NCBI GenBank assembly: GCA_020741375.1
Contig: DYZF01000132.1
Span: forward strand, 1-10,310
Length of the DNA: 10,310 nucleotides
Direction: 5' to 3'
Origin: Tessaracoccus flavescens
GTDB taxonomy: Bacteria; Actinomycetota; Actinomycetes; Propionibacteriales; Propionibacteriaceae
Below the pieces are notes generated by a model. The model saw only the letters and a program-made list of their open reading frames with translations, was not told where the DNA came from and made no database searches. Positions within the stretch are counted from its first letter, which is position 1. Each line of letters opens with the position of its first letter. Below are positions 1 through 8,024 of this stretch, piece by piece. A program made the position numbers and the translations under genes.

Positions 1-578
1 TCCGTGAAGTCGCGCTCGTCCTTGCCGTACGCGCAGGCGAGGTCGTATCCGTCCTCGGGATCCTTCAGGCTTTCGAGGAAGACGGCGAGGTCCTCACCGT
101 CGGCGCTCCAGACGCCATACAGCTCGGCGACGACCCCGGTGCCGGCCAGAGCGCGGTGCAGTTCCACGTCGACGTTGGTGCCCGGTTCGATCTTTCGGAA
201 CACCTTGGCCAGCACGTCCGTGCCGAAAAAGATGTTCGTGTTGGACTGCTCGCCGGTGAACCGGCGCGCCGGGGCGTTGGCCGGGATCTCGAGGCGACGC
301 TCGAAACCGGGGGCCTCCGCACGCAGCTGGTTGAGCAGGACCTCCCCGTGGTCGCACACATCGGCCGGTTCGGCGCCGTCGCGGAGGAGCAGCGGCACGA
401 GGTACCGCTCCTCGCGGCCGTCGTCGTAGCCCACCACCAAGAAAGCCGGCTGCAACGTCGTCGCCGGATCGTCGGTGGGCAGGGCTTCGCCCATGTCCAC
501 CCGCACGGGGCGGCCGTCGCGGCCGGAGAACCAGCGGGACTCGTTAGCCAGTCCCCACAGCTGTTCCAGGAGGCTCAC
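1..578 (-). CDS. mak: Maltokinase, N-terminal 192 residues (runs off left edge)
   Basis: Maltokinase (Pep2 family) phosphorylates maltose with ATP to give maltose 1-phosphate, the donor used by GlgE. Only the first 192 codons are in the window and the frame stays open to the edge. The N-terminal cap comes first (about residues 1-100, with LQPAFLVVGYDDG near 42-54). The start of the kinase fold follows: QSNTN at 111-115, a probable ATP-binding lysine K125 in LAKVFRKIEPGTN, and an acidic VELHRAL at 138-144. These match the QQSNTS / KxFRRxEPGxNPDxE pattern of the family. The start is GTG at 578-576; it overlaps the glgE stop as GTGA, so translation is probably coupled to glgE, and no Shine-Dalgarno is visible. 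There is no TreS domain in front, so this is a stand-alone kinase, unlike TreS-Pep2 fusions. The C-terminal catalytic half is outside the window. Confidence 0.88.
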   Translation of the reverse strand, partial: MSLLEQLWGLANESRWFSGRDGRPVRVDMGEALPTDDPATTLQPAFLVVGYDDGREERYLVPLLLRDGAEPADVCDHGEVLLNQLRAEAPGFERRLEIPANAPARRFTGEQSNTNIFFGTDVLAKVFRKIEPGTNVDVELHRALAGTGVVAELYGVWSADGEDLAVFLESLKDPEDGYDLACAYGKDERDFT

Positions 579-2578
579 GCGGCGGTCACGTGCAGGATGT
601 GGGCGGGCTTGCCGGGGTACAGACGCACATAGGCCTCGCGGCCCCAGTAGTAGGTCTCGCCCGTCAGCTCGTCGTGCACCTTGACGCGATCCGCGTCGCC
701 GAAGCCCAGGGCCTCGAAGTCGAGGAAGAGCTGGGCGTCGACCGTCTCGTCAGGGTTGAGCGAGCACACGGTCAGGATGACGTCGGCGCCGTCCACCTTG
801 GAGAACGCGATGATCTGCTCGTGGCGTACGTCGTGGAAGTGCACGTCGCGCAGCTGCTGCAGGGCCGGGTGCGCTTCGCGGATCTCGTTGAGGCGCCCCA
901 TCAACAGGTTGAGGTTGGGCTGACGGTTGTAATCGCGCGGGCGGTACTCGTACTTCTCGGAATCGAGGTACTCCTCCTTGCCCAGTGCGAGCGGCAGGTG
1001 CTCGAACTGCTCGAAGCCGGAGTAGACACCCCATGAGGGCGACATCGTCGCCGCGAGGATCGCGCGGATCGAGAACGCCGCTTGGTTACCGGACTGCAGG
1101 AAGAAGGGGTTGATGTCTGGCGTGTTGACGAAGAAGTTGGGCCGGTAGTAGGCGGCCATGTCCGTCGACAGCTCGGTCAGGTATTCAGTGAGTTCGCGCT
1201 TGTCGTTGCGCCACGTGAAGTACGTGTAGCTCTGCTGGAAGCCCACCTTGCCCAAGGCAGCCATCATCTGCGGGCGCGTGAACGCCTCGGCTAGGAAGAT
1301 GACCTCGGGGTTGGTCTCGGACACGCGCTCGATGAGCCAATCCCAGAACTCCACCGGCTTGGTGTGCGGGTTGTCCACGCGGAAGATGGTGACGCCACGC
1401 TCGATCCAGAACCGGACGATACGAAGAACCTCGTGGTAGATGCCCTCCGGGTCGTTGTCGAAGTTGATCGGGTAGATGTCCTGATACTTCTTCGGCGGGT
1501 TCTCCGCGTAGGCGATGGTGCCGTCGAGGCGGGTGGTGAACCACTCGGGATGCTCCGTCACCCACGGGTGATCCGGGGAGGCCTGAAGCGCCAGGTCCAG
1601 GGCGATCTCGAGGTTGAGCTCCTTGGCCTTGGCGACGAACGCCTCGAAGTCGTCGAAGGTGCCCAGATCTGGGTGGATCGCGTCGTGGCCACCGTCGGGC
1701 GAGCCGATCGCCCACGGCGAGCCCGGATCCTCCTCCGACGGCGTCAAGGTGTTGTTCTTGCCCTTGCGGAACGCCGAGCCGATGGGATGGATCGGAGGCA
1801 GGTACACCACGTGGAAGCCCATGGCGGCGGCTGCTTCAAGGCGCTCGTGTGAGCTGTTGAACGTGCCGGAATGCCAGTGGCCCTCGTCGTCGCGCCACGC
1901 GCCCTGCGAGCGGGGGAAGAACTCGTACCACGACGAATAGAGGGCGCGACGGCGCTCAACTCGGACCGGGTAGTCGGCGGTGGGTGAGACCAGCTCGCGC
2001 GGGCCGAAGCGCGCCATGGCCCGCGAGATGGGGGCAGAGGTGATCAGCTCGAGGATTTCGTCCACGTCGGCGTCCGCCGACAAGGTCTCCGCAGCGCCGC
2101 GCAACAGCGATGCCGCGCCCGGCACGCGCTGAGCGTCGGCCTGATCGGCGGAACGGTTGAGCAGTTCTTGCCCCTCCATGACGACGAGATCGACGTCGAC
2201 GCCCACCGGGAGCTTCTTCTCGGCGTGGTGGCGCCACGTGCCCCACGGGTCACTCCAGCCCTCCACGCGGTAGGTCCAATCGCCTTCCGTTCCCATGCGG
2301 ACGTAGGCCTGCCAGATGTCGAGACCGATCGGCTCCACCTGCTTCATGTCCACTCGGCGCTGGGCACCGTCTGGGGCCGTCAGGATGATGGAGGCGTTGA
2401 CGGAATCGTGGCCCTCGCGAAACACGTTCGCCTGAATGAGCAGCCGTTCGTGGACGACCGCTTTCACTGGATAGGCGCCGCACTCTAAGACTGGGGTGAC
2501 GCCTGTCACTGGGATGCGGCCGAGGCCACCTTCAGTTCGGACGATTCGCTTGCTGGCACGGGCAGGAAAGTCGCTCAC
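575..2578 (-). CDS. glgE: GlgE, alpha-1,4-glucan:maltose-1-phosphate maltosyltransferase
   Basis: GlgE transfers maltosyl units from maltose 1-phosphate to the non-reducing end of alpha-1,4-glucan in the cytoplasm (GH13 family, GlgE subgroup). The protein is 667 residues, the usual size. The N-terminal domain begins with GRIPVTGVTPVLECGAYPVK (20-39) and FREGHD (53-58). The (beta/alpha)8 domain includes YLPPIHPIGSAFRKGKNN (259-276), the retaining nucleophile D402 in FRVDNPHTKP, the acid/base E431 in FLAEAF and the third acidic residue D488 in NTPDINPF. The FRVDNPHTKPVEFWDW signature is characteristic of GlgE rather than of ordinary amylases. The start is GTG at 2578, 22 bp after the glgX stop, without a clear Shine-Dalgarno; a TAGGCT hexamer lies 7 nt upstream. 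It is likely co-transcribed with glgX and overlaps mak by 4 bases. No truncation or missing residue is seen. Confidence 0.96.
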   Translation of the reverse strand: MSDFPARASKRIVRTEGGLGRIPVTGVTPVLECGAYPVKAVVHERLLIQANVFREGHDSVNASIILTAPDGAQRRVDMKQVEPIGLDIWQAYVRMGTEGDWTYRVEGWSDPWGTWRHHAEKKLPVGVDVDLVVMEGQELLNRSADQADAQRVPGAASLLRGAAETLSADADVDEILELITSAPISRAMARFGPRELVSPTADYPVRVERRRALYSSWYEFFPRSQGAWRDDEGHWHSGTFNSSHERLEAAAAMGFHVVYLPPIHPIGSAFRKGKNNTLTPSEEDPGSPWAIGSPDGGHDAIHPDLGTFDDFEAFVAKAKELNLEIALDLALQASPDHPWVTEHPEWFTTRLDGTIAYAENPPKKYQDIYPINFDNDPEGIYHEVLRIVRFWIERGVTIFRVDNPHTKPVEFWDWLIERVSETNPEVIFLAEAFTRPQMMAALGKVGFQQSYTYFTWRNDKRELTEYLTELSTDMAAYYRPNFFVNTPDINPFFLQSGNQAAFSIRAILAATMSPSWGVYSGFEQFEHLPLALGKEEYLDSEKYEYRPRDYNRQPNLNLLMGRLNEIREAHPALQQLRDVHFHDVRHEQIIAFSKVDGADVILTVCSLNPDETVDAQLFLDFEALGFGDADRVKVHDELTGETYYWGREAYVRLYPGKPAHILHVTAA

Positions 2579-2585
2579 GGAAGCC

Positions 2586-2591
2586 AGCCTA
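2586..2591 (-). promoter_or_regulatory. Candidate -10 element for leaderless glgE transcript
   Basis: On the minus strand TAGGCT is followed by exactly 7 nt (GGCTTCC) and then the GTG start of glgE. This fits the actinobacterial TANNNT -10 consensus with transcription starting at or next to the start codon. There is no recognisable -35 at the expected distance and no ribosome-binding site, which also suits a leaderless start. It would give glgE-mak a promoter of their own in addition to read-through from glgX. The call rests on pattern only. Confidence 0.35.
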
Positions 2592-2600
2592 GCCGTTTCG

Positions 2601-4727
2601 TCAGGAGCCCGAGTCCTCCGTGGAGAGCAATTCAGCCGCGCTCAAGGGCACGTCCACCTTCATCAGCACGACGCTGCGGGCGGGGACGGTGAAGCGCGCG
2701 TTGGCCTTGATCGGGCCGGCCTCCACCTCGTCCTCGTCGGCGCTGTGCCAGACGACCTCGAAGCTGGACCCCCACGGCATTCCAGGGAGCAGGCAAGGTG
2801 CGTCCGTGGCGCCGGAGTTGAACCAGGTCAGGAAGCCCTCGTGGTCGTTCGAGACGTACATGCCGAGCAGTCGGCGGCCGCCGTCGTGCCAGGCGTCGTG
2901 GCCCATCTCGCCATGGATGCCATCCATCCACGTGAGGTCAACGCGCTGCAGCTTCTCGCCGTGCTGGTTGATGATCTCGGTGTGGTAGGCGTAGTCCTTG
3001 GGGCGCAGGGCGCAGTGTGTCTGCCGCAGTTTGATCAGCTGCGCCACGCGGCTCTGGACCTCCAGCCAATCCTGCTCCACATCCCAGTGGATCCAGGAGA
3101 GCGGCGAGTCCTGGCAGTAGGCGTTGTTGTTGCCCTTCTGCGTGCGTCCGAACTCATCGCCGGCGGTGATCATGGGAGTGCCGGCCGCGAGAAGTTGCGT
3201 CGCCATCATGTTGAGCACCTGCCGACGGCGAAGCGCCTGGATGGCCGGGTCTGGTGATTCGCCCTCCCAGCCGTGGTTCCACGAGCGGTTGTCGTCCGTG
3301 CCGTCGCGGTTGTTCTCGCCGTTGTCGAGGTTGTGCTTGACGTCGTAGGACACCAGATCGCGCATCGTGAAACCGTCGTGCGCGGTGACGAAGTTGATGC
3401 TGGACTGCGGGCTGCGGCCGGGGCGGTCGAACATGTCCGGCGACCCCGCGAGGCGCGTCGCCAGCTCCTGAACACCGTGCACGGCGCCGCGCCAGAAGTC
3501 GCGGGTGTGGTCGCGAAAGCGGTCGTTCCACTCATGCCAGCCGGGGCCCCACGCTCCAACTTGGTAGCCGTACGGCCCGACGTCCCACGGCTCCGCGATC
3601 ATCTTGATGCCCTCGAAGACGGGATCAGCCGCGATCAGCTTCTTGAACTCGTGCTCGTGGTCGACGTGATGGTGCTGGTCGCGAATGAGCGTGGTGGCGA
3701 GATCGAAGCGGAACCCGTCCACACCCATGTGCTCAACCCAATAGCGCAGCGAGTCGATGATCATCTGCAAGACCATGGGGTGCGACGTGTTGACGGAGTT
3801 GCCGCAGCCGGTCACGTCGTAGTCGTCGCGCATGTCGTTGGTGAGGCGGTAGTAGGCGTGGTGGTCGATGCCGCGCATCGACAGGGTCGGGCCTTGGTGC
3901 CCACCTTCGGCGGTGTGGTTGTAGACCACGTCGAGGATCACCTCGATGCCTGCTTCGTGCAAGCGAGACACCATCTGCTTGAAGTCGACCACCTGGTTGC
4001 CCACCGTGCCGCGCGTCGAATAGAAGGCGTGGGGAGCGAAGAAGCCGAGCGTGTTGTAGCCCCAGTAGTTCGTCAGGCCCTTGTACGCGATGAACGGCTC
4101 CGAGACGAAGTGCTGCAGCGGGAGGAACTCGATGGCGGTGACGCCCAGATCCTGGAGGTACTCGATCACAGCCGGATCCGACATGCCGAGGTAGGAGCCG
4201 CGCAGGTGCTCGGGAACCTGTGGGTGCAGCTTCGTGAAGCCACGCAGATGGGCCTCATAGATGATGGTGTCGCTCATCGCTCGCCGCTGGGCGATCGGCG
4301 TGGGCGGGGGAGTGTCCGCGACCACGACCGAGAGGGGGACCGCGCCGAAGGAATCCTCCTCGCTCATGGTGAAGGGGTCGCCGGGCACATGGTCGAGGAT
4401 GGGTCCGCGGAAGTCGACGCCGCCGCTGATGGCACGCGCGTACGGGTCCAGCAGCAGCCGCGCCGGATTGAATCGGCTGCCGGCGTTGGGGTTCCACTCG
4501 CCGTGGACCCGATAGCCGTAAAGCTGCCCGGATTCGACGCCGGGGACCTCCACCGTCCAGATACCGTCCGCTCCCGGGACCATCGACACGTTGTGCTGCT
4601 GGTTGAGGGGATCGACGAGCGCGAGCTCGACGGCGGTGGCGCGCGGGGCCCACAGGCCGAAGCGGACGCCGGTGGGCGTCACGTGTGCTCCGAGAGCGCT
4701 CGTATCGGGTGCGGATGGCAAGGTCAT
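2601..4727 (-). CDS. glgX: Glycogen debranching enzyme (isoamylase type, GlgX/TreX)
   Basis: Hydrolyses alpha-1,6 branch linkages in glycogen-type glucans (GH13, isoamylase/GlgX group); cytoplasmic. The protein is 708 residues with the ATG at 4727. A CBM48 domain occupies roughly residues 10-105 (GVRFGLWAPRATAVELAL, then YGYRVHGEWNPNAGSRFNP). The catalytic barrel follows with YEAHLRGFT (157-165), NYWGYNTLGFFAPH (220-233), DVVYNH (266-271), the nucleophile D342 in GFRFDLAT, the acid/base E379 in IAEPWD and D451 in TAHDGF. A C-terminal beta domain ends the protein. The frame extends upstream to 4904, but that would run into the divergent desulfurase gene, and homology begins only just after residue 1. 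A weak GAAAG lies 5 nt before the ATG. In other actinobacteria the same family is called TreX next to treY/treZ. Here the glgE-mak neighbours favour a role in turnover of GlgE-made glucan. Confidence 0.94.
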   Translation of the reverse strand: MTLPSAPDTSALGAHVTPTGVRFGLWAPRATAVELALVDPLNQQHNVSMVPGADGIWTVEVPGVESGQLYGYRVHGEWNPNAGSRFNPARLLLDPYARAISGGVDFRGPILDHVPGDPFTMSEEDSFGAVPLSVVVADTPPPTPIAQRRAMSDTIIYEAHLRGFTKLHPQVPEHLRGSYLGMSDPAVIEYLQDLGVTAIEFLPLQHFVSEPFIAYKGLTNYWGYNTLGFFAPHAFYSTRGTVGNQVVDFKQMVSRLHEAGIEVILDVVYNHTAEGGHQGPTLSMRGIDHHAYYRLTNDMRDDYDVTGCGNSVNTSHPMVLQMIIDSLRYWVEHMGVDGFRFDLATTLIRDQHHHVDHEHEFKKLIAADPVFEGIKMIAEPWDVGPYGYQVGAWGPGWHEWNDRFRDHTRDFWRGAVHGVQELATRLAGSPDMFDRPGRSPQSSINFVTAHDGFTMRDLVSYDVKHNLDNGENNRDGTDDNRSWNHGWEGESPDPAIQALRRRQVLNMMATQLLAAGTPMITAGDEFGRTQKGNNNAYCQDSPLSWIHWDVEQDWLEVQSRVAQLIKLRQTHCALRPKDYAYHTEIINQHGEKLQRVDLTWMDGIHGEMGHDAWHDGGRRLLGMYVSNDHEGFLTWFNSGATDAPCLLPGMPWGSSFEVVWHSADEDEVEAGPIKANARFTVPARSVVLMKVDVPLSAAELLSTEDSGS

Positions 4728-4760
4728 AACGGCTTTCAAAACAGTGTCGGGCGGCGGTTC

Positions 4761-4790
4761 ATTCTGCCATTGATTCTTAGAGGCGACTAA
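4761..4790 (-). promoter_or_regulatory. glgX: Weak promoter candidate for the glgX-glgE-mak transcript
   Basis: In the divergent intergenic region, which is AT-richer than its surroundings, the minus strand carries TTAGTC (4790-4785) and CAGAAT (4766-4761) separated by 18 nt. Transcription from this -10 would start near 4754 and leave a leader of about 27 nt containing a weak GAAAG ribosome-binding sequence. Both hexamers are poor matches to sigma-70 consensus, so this is only the best candidate in a short region that must hold the promoter. Confidence 0.2.
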
Positions 4791-4833
4791 CTCATGGCGA
4801 GCCGACCACCAGCAGCCCGCCTCCGGCCTCTGG

Positions 4834-4839
4834 CACGAT
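4834..4839 (+). promoter_or_regulatory. Candidate -10 element for leaderless desulfurase transcript
   Basis: CACGAT is followed by 7 nt (GGGCCAC) and then the ATG at 4847. The first T of the TANNNT consensus is replaced by C, but the A at position 2 and T at position 6 are kept. The same arrangement occurs before the next gene (CACAAT) and before the last gene (TAGAAT). An ATG inside this element (4838) is in frame and could mislead start prediction. No -35 is evident. Confidence 0.4.
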
Positions 4840-4846
4840 GGGCCAC

Positions 4847-5983
4847 ATGACTGCCTCCACGCCGCACACCGGGGTCTATCTGGACCACGCGGCCACCACG
4901 CCAATGCGGCCGGAGGCGGTCGAGGCCTATCTTGAGCACGCTCACATCGTTGGGAACCCGGCGGCGCTGCATCGTCCCGGCCAACGGGCGAGGGCGGCCT
5001 TGGAGGAAGCCCGCGAAGAGCTCGCTGAGGCCGTCGAGGCTCACCCGACCGAGGTGGTCTTCACCTCTGGCGGATCTGAGTCGGACTCACTCGCGGTCTT
5101 GGGCTCATGGGAGCGCGGCCAGCGTGACGGGCGTGGTCGCTGCCTAGTGGCGGCCTCGGAGCATCCCGCAGTGCTGATGGCGGCTCAGCGAGGCGCCGAG
5201 ACGGTCCCCGTCGATCGAGACGGTGTGGTGGTGCTCGATGCCCTCGAGGCCGCACTCGGCGAGGACGTAGCGGTGCTGTCGGCTATGACGGTCAACAACG
5301 AGACCGGTGTGCTCCAGCCGCTGCGTGAAATCTTCCACCTCGCGGAGCGCAGCGGTGTTCCCGTTCATACCGACGCCGTCCAAGCACTCGGCCACGTGCC
5401 GCTCAGCTTCACCGAAAGCGCGGCGACCATGATGAGCCTGTCGGCGCACAAGGTGGGCGGCCCCGTCGGTATCGGGGCGCTCCTGGCACGCCGCGACGCG
5501 CCACTCCATCCCGTCGGACTCGGCGGCGGTCAAGAAAGGGAACTCCGGTCGGGCACCCAAATGGTGGGCTTGGCCGCCGCGTTCGCCCGCGCAGCGTCGA
5601 TGGCGGTGCAGGAACTAGAGGCCGAGAGCGCGCGCTTGCGGGAATTGAGCGATCAGATCTCTGAACTGGTCGTCAGGCATGGGGGTCGGCTCAACAGCAT
5701 CCCCGATGGTGCGCCGCACATCGTGAATGCGACATTCGACGGCGTGCGGGCCGACGACCTCCTCTTCCTCCTTGACCGGGCCGGGATCTACGCGTCGGTC
5801 GGCTCAGCATGTAAGGCTGGCGTGCACCAACCCAGCGACGTGCTGCTGGCGATGGGGCGCACTGCTGACGAAGCCGTGCAGTCGCTCCGGTTCTCCATCG
5901 GCCGCACGTCCACTCAGGCAGACATCCACGCCCTCGCCGCGGCGCTGCCCGAGGCCCTCTCGACGGCGAAGGCGGCACTTTAG
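4847..5983 (+). CDS. iscS: Cysteine desulfurase, IscS/NifS type (class V aminotransferase fold)
   Basis: A PLP enzyme that converts L-cysteine to L-alanine and holds the sulfur as a cysteine persulfide for transfer to acceptors. The protein is 378 residues from ATG 4847. Visible family marks are YLDHAATTP (11-19), FTSGGSESD (72-80), the PLP-stacking histidine in SEHPAV (H106), NNETG (150-154), HTDAVQ (174-179), the PLP-binding K202 in SAHKVGGPVG, and the catalytic loop cysteine C322 in SVGSACKAG. All are intact. The gene is divergent from glgX and sits 22 bp before the peptidase. With mnmA two genes downstream, sulfur delivery for tRNA 2-thiouridine is the natural role; Fe-S cluster work is also possible and no IscU-type scaffold is adjacent. 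An alternative ATG at 4838 adds three residues (MGH) and is disfavoured. The family is certain; the symbol is by analogy to the iscS next to mnmA in mycobacteria. Confidence 0.93.
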   Translation: MTASTPHTGVYLDHAATTPMRPEAVEAYLEHAHIVGNPAALHRPGQRARAALEEAREELAEAVEAHPTEVVFTSGGSESDSLAVLGSWERGQRDGRGRCLVAASEHPAVLMAAQRGAETVPVDRDGVVVLDALEAALGEDVAVLSAMTVNNETGVLQPLREIFHLAERSGVPVHTDAVQALGHVPLSFTESAATMMSLSAHKVGGPVGIGALLARRDAPLHPVGLGGGQERELRSGTQMVGLAAAFARAASMAVQELEAESARLRELSDQISELVVRHGGRLNSIPDGAPHIVNATFDGVRADDLLFLLDRAGIYASVGSACKAGVHQPSDVLLAMGRTADEAVQSLRFSIGRTSTQADIHALAAALPEALSTAKAAL

Positions 5984-5992
5984 GCCCTTTGC

Positions 5993-5998
5993 CACAAT
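5993..5998 (+). promoter_or_regulatory. Candidate -10 element for leaderless peptidase transcript
   Basis: CACAAT is followed by GGGGGTC (7 nt) and the ATG at 6006, inside the 22-bp gap after the desulfurase stop codon. Spacing and the run of G after the hexamer match the elements at 4834 and 10075. It would provide an independent promoter for the peptidase-mnmA-MetE-like unit. There is no -35 match and no other experimental support. Confidence 0.4.
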
Positions 5999-6005
5999 GG
6001 GGGTC

Positions 6006-8024
6006 ATGACCGACCCCTATCTCTGGCTGGAAGACGTCGAAGGCGAAGCGCAGTTGGCGTGGGCCCGCGAACGCAACGACGAGGCGATGCGTGCTCTGGG
6101 CACCGAACGCTACCGCGAGCTTGAAGCCGACATCCGGGCCGTGCTCGACTCCGATGAACGGATCCCAGAGGTCGTCCAGCGAGGGGAGCACCTCTACAAC
6201 TTCTGGCGCGACGCTGACCATGAGCGTGGCCTCTGGCGGCGCACCACGTGGGAGTCCTACCTCAGCGGAGAGCCCGAGTGGGATGTCATCATCGACGTCG
6301 ACGCTCTGGCTGACGACGAAGGCGTCAGCTGGGTCTGGGACGGCGCTGAGGTGTTGTATCCCAACCGCACGAAGGCCTTGATTTCCCTGTCGCGCGGTGG
6401 CGCAGACGCCAGCACCGAGCGCGAGTTCGATCTGGAGAGCCGCACGTTCGTCGACGGCGGCTTCGTTCGACCTGAATCCAAGGGCGCCATGACCTGGGCC
6501 GACACCACTGGCGATGAGGTGCTGGTTTTCACCGACTTCGGCGAGGGCAGCATGACGCCCTCGGGCTACCCGCGCATCGTCAAGCGCTGGCGTCGGGGCA
6601 CCCCCCTCGAGGAGGCCGTCACGCTCTACGAAGGCGAGGCCGACGACATGTACATCGGCGGCTACTTCGACCACACCCCCGGCTATGAGCGCGCGTTCAT
6701 CTCGCGGGCGATCACGTTCTACACCAACCAGCTCATTGAGGTGCGCGGAGGCGAACTCCACCCCCTCGAACTGCCCGACAGCGCGGAGGCGTTCGTCTGG
6801 CGCGATTGGCTCCTCGTCCAACTGCGCGACGACTGGCAGCCCGGCGAGGAGACGTTCGCAGCTGGTTCGCTTCTCGCCGTCGACTACGAGCAGTTCATCG
6901 CCGGCGGCCGCGACTTCGTCGAGGTGTTCACCCCGACGGCAACGGCCTCGATAGCCGGCCTGACCGCGACCGCGTCGCGCTTGCTGCTGACGCTCCTCGA
7001 CGACGTGCGCAACCGCGTCGTCGTCGCCACCCCGGCCGACGGCCGCTGGGTGTTCAGCGACCTCGAGATCGACGGGGTGGGGGAGTTCGACACGATCTCG
7101 GTGCGCGCCGTCGACGCCATCGACTCCGACGACGTCTGGGTGACCACCGCCGGATTCCTGACGCCCACGACGCTGATGCACGTGACCGCCGACGGCGCGT
7201 CGACCACCGTGCGCCAACTGCCCGCCTTCTTCGATGCCACCGGCATGAGCGTGGCCCAACACTTCGCGACCTCCGACGACGGCACCCGCATCCCGTATTT
7301 CTTGGTCTCGCCCGCCAGCGTCCCGAGCGACGGCCCCACGCTGCTCAGCGGTTACGGTGGCTTCGAGGTGCCGCGGCTCCCGAGCTACAGCCCAGCCATG
7401 GCCCGTGCCTGGCTGAGCCGAGGCGGCACCTACGTGCTGGCCAACATTCGCGGCGGTGGGGAGTACGGCCCAGCCTGGCATCAGGCTGCGCTCAAGCAAC
7501 ACAGACACCGTGCCTACGAAGATTTCGCAGCGGTCGCCCGCGACCTCGTTGACCGCGGAATCACCACTCGGGAACGGCTGGGCACCCAGGGCGGATCCAA
7601 CGGCGGCCTCCTGATGGGCAACATGTTGACGCAGTACGCCGACCTGTTCGGCGCCATCGTGTGCCAGGTGCCGCTGCTGGACATGCAGCGCTACTCACAC
7701 CTGCTCGCTGGCGCCTCATGGATGGCCGAATACGGCGATCCCGACGTGCCCGAGGAATGGGAGTTCATCCGCACGTTCTCCCCGTATCACTTGGCGAAGC
7801 CGGACCAGGACTATCCACCGGTGCTGTTCACCACGTCCACGCGCGACGACAGGGTGCATCCCGGACACGCCCGGAAGATGGCCGAGAAACTGCGTGACTG
7901 GGGTTACGACGTCACCTACTTCGAGAACATCGAGGGCGGTCACGGCGGTGCTGCCACCAACGCCCAAGCCGCGATGATGCAGGCGCTCTCGTTTGAGTTC
8001 CTGTGGCAGCGGGTGGGCCGATGA
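6006..8024 (+). CDS. Prolyl oligopeptidase family (S9) serine peptidase
   Basis: A cytoplasmic-type serine peptidase of the prolyl oligopeptidase family, which cleaves short peptides, often after proline. The protein is 672 residues with no signal peptide or membrane segment. The N-terminus [17 protein letters not shown] (3-19) is a family hallmark, followed by a beta-propeller region (about 60-400) and a C-terminal alpha/beta-hydrolase domain. That domain contains [18 protein letters not shown] (479-496), the nucleophile S531 in GGSNGG, the probable acid D614 in [12 protein letters not shown] and the histidine H646 in EGGHGGA. The triad is therefore complete. The start is ATG 6006; a longer frame extends back into the desulfurase gene but homology begins at DPYLWLED. 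Its stop overlaps the mnmA start as ATGA. The exact specificity (prolyl endopeptidase versus a related acylaminoacyl or oligopeptidase B-like activity) cannot be told from sequence alone. Its place between a desulfurase gene and mnmA is unusual. Confidence 0.93.
   Translation: MTDPYLWLEDVEGEAQLAWARERNDEAMRALGTERYRELEADIRAVLDSDERIPEVVQRGEHLYNFWRDADHERGLWRRTTWESYLSGEPEWDVIIDVDALADDEGVSWVWDGAEVLYPNRTKALISLSRGGADASTEREFDLESRTFVDGGFVRPESKGAMTWADTTGDEVLVFTDFGEGSMTPSGYPRIVKRWRRGTPLEEAVTLYEGEADDMYIGGYFDHTPGYERAFISRAITFYTNQLIEVRGGELHPLELPDSAEAFVWRDWLLVQLRDDWQPGEETFAAGSLLAVDYEQFIAGGRDFVEVFTPTATASIAGLTATASRLLLTLLDDVRNRVVVATPADGRWVFSDLEIDGVGEFDTISVRAVDAIDSDDVWVTTAGFLTPTTLMHVTADGASTTVRQLPAFFDATGMSVAQHFATSDDGTRIPYFLVSPASVPSDGPTLLSGYGGFEVPRLPSYSPAMARAWLSRGGTYVLANIRGGGEYGPAWHQAALKQHRHRAYEDFAAVARDLVDRGITTRERLGTQGGSNGGLLMGNMLTQYADLFGAIVCQVPLLDMQRYSHLLAGASWMAEYGDPDVPEEWEFIRTFSPYHLAKPDQDYPPVLFTTSTRDDRVHPGHARKMAEKLRDWGYDVTYFENIEGGHGGAATNAQAAMMQALSFEFLWQRVGR

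Noticed and set aside
3273..4790. 505-codon open frame on the plus strand opposite glgX
   Set aside because: It lies fully antisense to a gene with all catalytic motifs intact. Its translation is rich in V, R, D, H, A and has no recognisable domain. Long antisense frames are expected in high-GC DNA.
4777..4790. TTAG-AGGCGA-CTAA inverted repeat in the divergent region as an operator
   Set aside because: Each arm is only 4 bp and does not extend with further pairing; there is no regulator gene nearby to link it to.
4820..4834. Short direct repeat GCCTC..GCCTC before the desulfurase
   Set aside because: Five-base repeats are expected by chance at this GC content.
4728..4904. Extension of glgX to an ATG at 4904
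   Set aside because: It would overlap the divergent desulfurase coding sequence and its start region, and the added residues do not resemble a GH13 N-terminus; the CBM48 domain begins just after the ATG at 4727.
5727..6005. Upstream extension of the peptidase frame
   Set aside because: It lies inside the desulfurase gene in another frame; the family N-terminus DPYLWLED begins two residues after ATG 6006.
5691..7508. 605-codon open frame on the minus strand opposite the desulfurase end and the peptidase
   Set aside because: It is a GC-driven shadow of the peptidase gene with low-complexity G/V/R/E/A/H composition and no motif.
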